DNA of 64,000 bases from Nautilus pompilius (Eukaryota; Mollusca; Cephalopoda; Nautilida; Nautilidae). The stretch is taken from positions 2,682,501-2,746,500 of the forward strand of contig JACATO010002451.1 in assembly GCA_018389105.1 (NCBI GenBank), read 5' to 3'. The notes under the pieces are model-generated. The model ran no database searches. It had not been told where the DNA came from and saw only the letters and a program-made list of their open reading frames with translations. The translations under genes and the position numbers were made by a program. Positions 59,735-64,000 of this stretch are shown here, in pieces. The stretch's first letter is position 1. Each line of letters starts with the position of its first letter.

Positions 59735-60640
59735 TAAGATGACGGTAGTGCTGTAATAGACAGTGTATGTGTGCATGTGTTGGATAGAGTGGATGAGTGA
59801 GTGATGTTTTGGCAGTACAGGTAACAAATTCCATTCTGAATCCTTTGGCTGAATGATTTTGTCAGATCTGAGAACTGGATACCGGAATTGCTTGTATGAT
59901 GATGATGATGCTCATCTTCTGAACTATGCTGCCCGGAAGGTGTTATGTCGAGTTTCTGCGAGCATCGTTTCAAGTCGTTGCTGGCTAAGCCAGTCGAGCG
60001 GATAATCCTTGGAATGGCCTCTGTTCTTACGCATTTCCAGAGGTTGCTGTTTTTTTCAGTTCGGCAGCACGTAGGTCAGGGTTTCTGATCTTTCTCGAAG
60101 GTTAGCGTCATGGGAACAGACAACATCAGTTATTTTCTCTTTCTTTCCTCCCCCCCCCCTTCGGCCGAATGATGATAATGTCTGGCTTGCGATGAAGATG
60201 TCTTCCCGTTCTACTGTCTGCTCTTGATGCTACAGTTCTTTTTTTATCACTTTCCAGTGAGGGTCTTATGGCGGTCATACGGATATCTGCTCTTTGTCGG
60301 CACTTCGCATCCTTTTAGAAGATGTTCAACGGTTTTTGTGTGATTTTGGCGGATTCTGCAGTTACAGTTGGCGTTCTTTTTCGAATATTGCTGGCGTAAT
60401 AGGGAGTATGGGCTGTTTGATCTCGCACGGCTAGAATCATTGCTTCCTCTTCGGCCGTTAGGTTATCTACACTCGACCATTTCTTTCCTGTTAAGATGTC
60501 CATGCCTGGCTTTTTTGTTGCCGCACAGTGCATTTTCCGTCGGTTCTTCAAGGTCTAATCTGACATTGGCAAGATAGCGTCTGAACAGCTCCACCTGGTG
60601 CCGTTTTAATGTTTTGTTTTGAAAGAGCGCGCTCGCCATC
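59735..60640 (-). pseudogene. LINE tail: C-terminal remnant of a non-LTR retrotransposon ORF2
   Basis: On the minus strand LTAEEEAMILAVRDQTAHTP, then YYASNIRKR, matches the segment after the reverse-transcriptase domain of many non-LTR elements (E..LI.AAQDQ.L.T..Y...I). The zinc-knuckle C..C...ET..H segment that normally follows is decayed. Further on HRKPDIIII, then KEKITDVVCSHDANLRERSE, matches the KPDIVIIDK..K...IID.A.P.D..V..KE block near the end of such proteins. WLSQQRLETMLAETRHNTF continues to the 3' side. Stops and shifts break the frame, and the reverse-transcriptase core itself is absent, as expected for a 5'-truncated insertion. The RDQ and KPDIIII blocks are seen directly; the clade is not assigned. 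Confidence 0.6.
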
Positions 60641-61611
60641 TTTTCTCACTTGCCATGTATCTACAGCAGCAGTAGCAGAACTATTAATAATAATAGCAGT
60701 ATAAGTACCAATAACAATAACAAAAGAATTTTGTATGATCTTCCTATTTCTGGCAGGAAGATTCGTTTAAACTTCCCATTTATAAAATAAGAAACTTCTC
60801 TTTCCCTGACATTAAATGTTTCATTTTTATAATAATTTAAAAACAAAAAAGGGGAGGCGAACACTGGTAGCGTTCGAATTAATGATTTCTCCCCGGGTTA
60901 ACTATGAACCCGTCAAATAAACTGTGATAGTTTTCGTCAAAGCATAAAGTTAAATAGATAGAATAAGAACAATTGCTTTAACAAGGAAATGTGACACAGT
61001 GGATGGAATGTAATCATTTTTTAAACAGCTGTTTTATTTGCTTTACAGTTTTACAAATTCCAGAGTACAGCAAGCGAGATAAAGATTCAGTGATAACCAT
61101 AAGTACCAAAGTACCAAAATGGATCATTATACATATACCGCTGTGACTAGTAGCGATTGGTGATAATTACGTCCATTAACTTTAAATTTTTTCTGATTAA
61201 ACCATCACTCTCCCATCTGATAACTGCCGTCCCTTTTTTTCCATATCACACAGGCAGAGAGAAGTCCAAACAGTTCGGAGTTTCGCATAATATTTATCGT
61301 CAAGCCAAAAAGAAATGAAAACTTCAAGCTAAAGAGCGGACCGAAGGTAGATAACTGCCTTGCTACTCGCCTAAATACGGATACTGCAGCGACCTTTCGG
61401 GTTCCAAAATTTCTCTCTGATGCAGCGAAGCGAACCGCAGCAATGCTTAAATAAGTGGCAAACTTCGCCCAGACCAACGCAGTCAAAGATCCATCTTTTC
61501 TGCACATATTTAGCATCATATGCCGATCTGAAACAAAGAATTCAAAAAAAATATGCAACCCTAAATAGTTCCAAAATCATTAGAAACTCAATGTTTTTTC
61601 ATCTGCCAAGG
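60641..61611. other. Non-coding stretch
   Basis: 60.66-60.73 kb has a loose trinucleotide patch (CAG, TAG, AAT, AAC). The rest is AT-rich. Overlapping openings at 61.2-61.56 kb have no motifs. Confidence 0.4.
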
Positions 61612-61618
61612 TTCTCCC

Positions 61619-61660
<42 letters not shown>

Positions 61661-61708
61661 TCTCCATCTCTCTCCATCTCTCCATCTCTCTCCATCTCTC
61701 TCCATCTC

Positions 61709-61746
<38 letters not shown>
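61612..61746. repeat. Compound (CT)n / (TCTCCA)n microsatellite
   Basis: CT runs at both ends flank about seven CTCTCCAT-type units, giving open frames in several directions that are artefacts of the repeat. Confidence 0.96.
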
Positions 61747-61751
<5 letters not shown>

Positions 61752-62352
61752 ATTACCTCTACTTTGAAATTTCTCGTAGAAATTCTGCGATGAGCGTGTA
61801 GTTAATCTTTTCACCGTACTCTTCGCCGCTTGGTTCAGCAAACTAACACCAGGGGTTCTCTGATGGAGGATGCATTATGTGCCGCCGATGGCGCGCAGGT
61901 CCGAAGAATAGACAGCCTACTTTTGAAAATATTACTTAATGTGGTTTACCAAGATATACCCGTTCCACCAACTAATGCATAAGCAGAAAAGGTGCTGGAT
62001 TTTGACAGGAACTTTTACCGTTAACAATGTTTCTGTGAAACATCTGGCACAACTCCAACTTGCAAAAATGTCTCTGGTAATTGTCTTAGTAGATTTTTCA
62101 ACGAGGCCATTGTGTGTGACGTCGCGGAAAATGGGGGTAAGATGTCGGCGAACGGGACTTTCCCTGTCTGCTGGAGTTGTGGGGCGGCGGGATACGGTTA
62201 TCTCCCCTGGGTGGATGGGTACCAGACACTACGTCAGGGGAGGGGTTCTAGAAGGCAGATGGGCGAAAAAAAATAGGAAGACAGATTTAACAAAATGTTA
62301 GAGACGTTTACATTTCTTTGTGGGGTCATCTTCGTTCGCAACCGAAACTTAC
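61747..62352. other. Non-coding stretch, becoming CpG-rich to the right
   Basis: A 120-codon plus-strand opening at 61939-62301 has no known motif. The sequence grows CpG-richer towards the minus-strand exon at 62353. Confidence 0.35.
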
Positions 62353-62410
62353 GCTCTTTCCGAGTTGGCGGCTTCTCTCAGAGTCTCCGGCGCGGATTCC
62401 TCCAGGTTCT
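62353..62410 (-). CDS. Minus-strand exon-like block (coding exon or 5' leader)
   Basis: The 58-nt block has an acceptor GTTTTAAACAG and a donor GC|GTAAGTTT. One frame reads NLEESAPETLREAANSER with two bases left over at each end, which looks like coding sequence. In the frame that would join directly to the exon at 6764-6808, the block carries a TGA and then EKPPTRKE. There it would act as a 5' leader placing the initiator ATG in exon 6764-6808. The two readings exclude each other unless another exon intervenes. If it belongs to the EF-hand gene, the intron is about 55.5 kb and contains nearly all the transposons listed here. It could equally belong to a different minus-strand gene. Confidence 0.5.
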
Positions 62411-64000
62411 CTGTTTAAAACAACAAAAAAGACATGAGAAAGTTTTTAAAACAGAAAACAATGCGTAGAAGAAATTTTGCAAAAAATAAAATATGTTGCA
62501 AATTATGCGAGTACTGCCACACCTATATGAATATTGTATTATCTACCCTAGACCAAATAGTACCTATTTAATGTATGGAAGCAACAAGGACGACACGTCG
62601 TTGGTTTTCCTTTGTCTTAACGAATATAAAGAAAGCAGCAAATTGTGCTGATTAGTGTTTTTCTACTTCTTCAGTGATGACTTCGCGTAGGTACAGCGCC
62701 CCCTCACCAGGGGGCGGGCCGGAGGGAGCAATTCTTTTTCGGGAAGATTGTGGAAAATCCTTTAGAGAGGAAGCGCGTGTGACGTCATCGTTTGGCGATC
62801 TTGTCACCGGTGCCCAATAGGAGAAATTATCGAAGGGACCGCGTTGTTGATGGATCTAGCGATGAGAAGGAATCGTTTGCAGTTCAAACAGTTTTTCTTC
62901 TTATCTGCTCAGTAAATGAACCCCAACTTTCGCTTATTCGTTTGTTTAAGACGATCGCTGTCGTATTCACAGCCTTCCGTGCGTTTATCGTATTAGCGTG
63001 GGCAGTATTCTTGTCAGATAACACAAGGAACCTTTAAAAACTCCTATATATCTGAAACCTGAATTAGTGCATCGATTCTTTTAATAGCTTTCTTTTCCCC
63101 CTCTCAAGCCACCGCCGGGAGCCGGCCGAGCGCCACCGAAATAACCCGACGTTTATTTCCGGAGTCGCGTGAAACTCAAAATGACGGATTCCTACGCGGA
63201 TTTCCCTAGAAGGGCAGAGTGATTACATTTGACGAAAGAAGCCGTCCTGATGTCTTTTCCGCTTCAATGGCAGAATATCGTAGGGCTTCTTGTAAAGAGA
63301 AGGTATTGTAGAAAATCCTAATAGCTTTCCTCTTCGTTTATAAATGTTCTGTCGTTTAGTGTTGAAAGGGCCTCTTTTCTTTGTCGGAAGCCTAAGCAAT
63401 CGCTGGATGGGATGTCGGAAGGAATTAAAACATGGCCGCTACCCGGGGTCTTCACTGCCGACAGCGACAGAGGAGGAATTTGTAAAAATCAGAAAAGTGC
63501 CGACGATCTTATCGGACGAGTTTCTATACAGGATGTCTGCGCTGAATGAGTATTTTCATGAAGCTTACGCCAACCGTGAACATCGTCGAAGTCTGATTTT
63601 CGAGGAAAACTAGACTTCTACCACGAATACCGAGATCGAAACCTTATCGATATCGATAATGCCAATAACTATTTTCGATCGTTTTTTTTCATTTTAATCG
63701 AAATAATCGAATGCCGTTCGGTCACGCATTAAATCAAAACGTTCGCTATTTACTTTTTAAGATCAATACAATACAAGCCATAAGTTTATGACAACCATCA
63801 CAGAAAAATGTAAAAATTTTCTCTAAATAAATATATTTTCTGATATGTTATAGTTGTTGCTTTAAACCTTAATTCAGCTGGAAAATCACTATAATCTTTT
63901 AACCGTTTTGTTTGCGTTATTCCGGTAGTTTTCACCTTAAAGACGGGGTATCAGACATCAGAGACTCGCGGGAGAATGATATAATGATTCGGGATCTTGG
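62411..64000. other. CpG-rich region with weak open frames
   Basis: CpG-rich DNA at 62.68-62.82 and 63.1-63.65 kb. A plus-strand frame ending at a TAG (63611-63613) reads ATEEEFVKIRKVPTILSDEF, then MSALNEYFHEAYANREHRRS, which is protein-like, but I do not recognise it and see no clear acceptor. A second plus-strand opening lies at 62792-63037. The last 300 bases are AT-rich. Confidence 0.3.

Noticed and set aside
61420-61841. Ser/Leu-rich and Arg/Glu-rich open frames
   Set aside because: Produced by the CT/AG microsatellite on opposite strands.
1-64000. CRISPR arrays, operons or bacterial-type gene clusters
   Set aside because: No regularly spaced repeats other than simple tandem arrays, no dense gene packing, and clear eukaryotic splice sites and transposons.

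Overview
This window is animal nuclear DNA from an invertebrate with a large, repeat-filled genome. There are no operons, no rRNA and no long intact genes. Split exons with GT..AG borders, AT-rich non-coding DNA, long (CT)n/(AG)n and (ATT)n tracts, tRNA-derived SINEs, LINE fragments, mariner and several Tc1-type transposons, and only mild CpG depletion all point this way. Two high-copy 'uncharacterised' protein families known from many invertebrate genomes are also present as decayed copies. A mollusc or arthropod is plausible; the sequence alone does not let me choose.

Host gene. The best-supported host gene lies on the minus strand. An exon at 6764-6808 and an exon at 3280-3423 have good splice sites and matching phases. 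Joined, they encode the start of a calmodulin-like EF-hand protein whose remaining exons must lie below coordinate 1 or be unrecognised. A third minus-strand exon-like block at 62353-62410 also has good splice sites. If it is the 5' leader exon of the same gene, about 55 kb of this window is one intron; that link is inference only.

Layout. 0.4-1.2 kb: Tc1 remnant. 1.2-2.9 kb: decayed copy of a widespread repetitive gene family, bracketed by an 18-bp inverted repeat. 3.3-6.8 kb: EF-hand exons, a SINE and a 5 x 42-bp minisatellite. 8.7-9.4 kb: a tRNA-like SINE and a LINE reverse-transcriptase scrap. 14.4-18.7 kb: an unexplained 80-aa ORF, a minus-strand Tc1-like transposase relic, another Tc1 scrap and a 771-bp pogo/Tigger-like non-autonomous element. 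22.9-24 kb: a faint Tc1 relic. 29.5-30.1 and 50.4-52.4 kb: two decayed copies of a second widespread multi-copy protein family, on the same strand. 31.7-32.0 kb: a possible plus-strand exon whose polypyrimidine tract is a CT microsatellite. 33.5-34.7 kb: a complete-length but dead mariner. 40.2-41.7 kb: a young Tc1 element with IR/DR-type ends and a recently broken transposase. 44.2-45.3 kb: a CpG-rich segment. 46.1 and 48.7 kb: a hairpin repeat and a small pogo-like MITE. 58.9-61.7 kb: microsatellites and a LINE tail. 62.1-64 kb: CpG-rich DNA with the 62.35-kb exon.

The window therefore reads as intronic or intergenic host DNA colonised by successive waves of transposons. No gene cluster or pathway is encoded here, and I see no clearly new molecular system. 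The most useful leads are the split EF-hand gene, the inverted repeat around the first repetitive gene family, and the intact D34E catalytic frame in the freshly broken Tc1.
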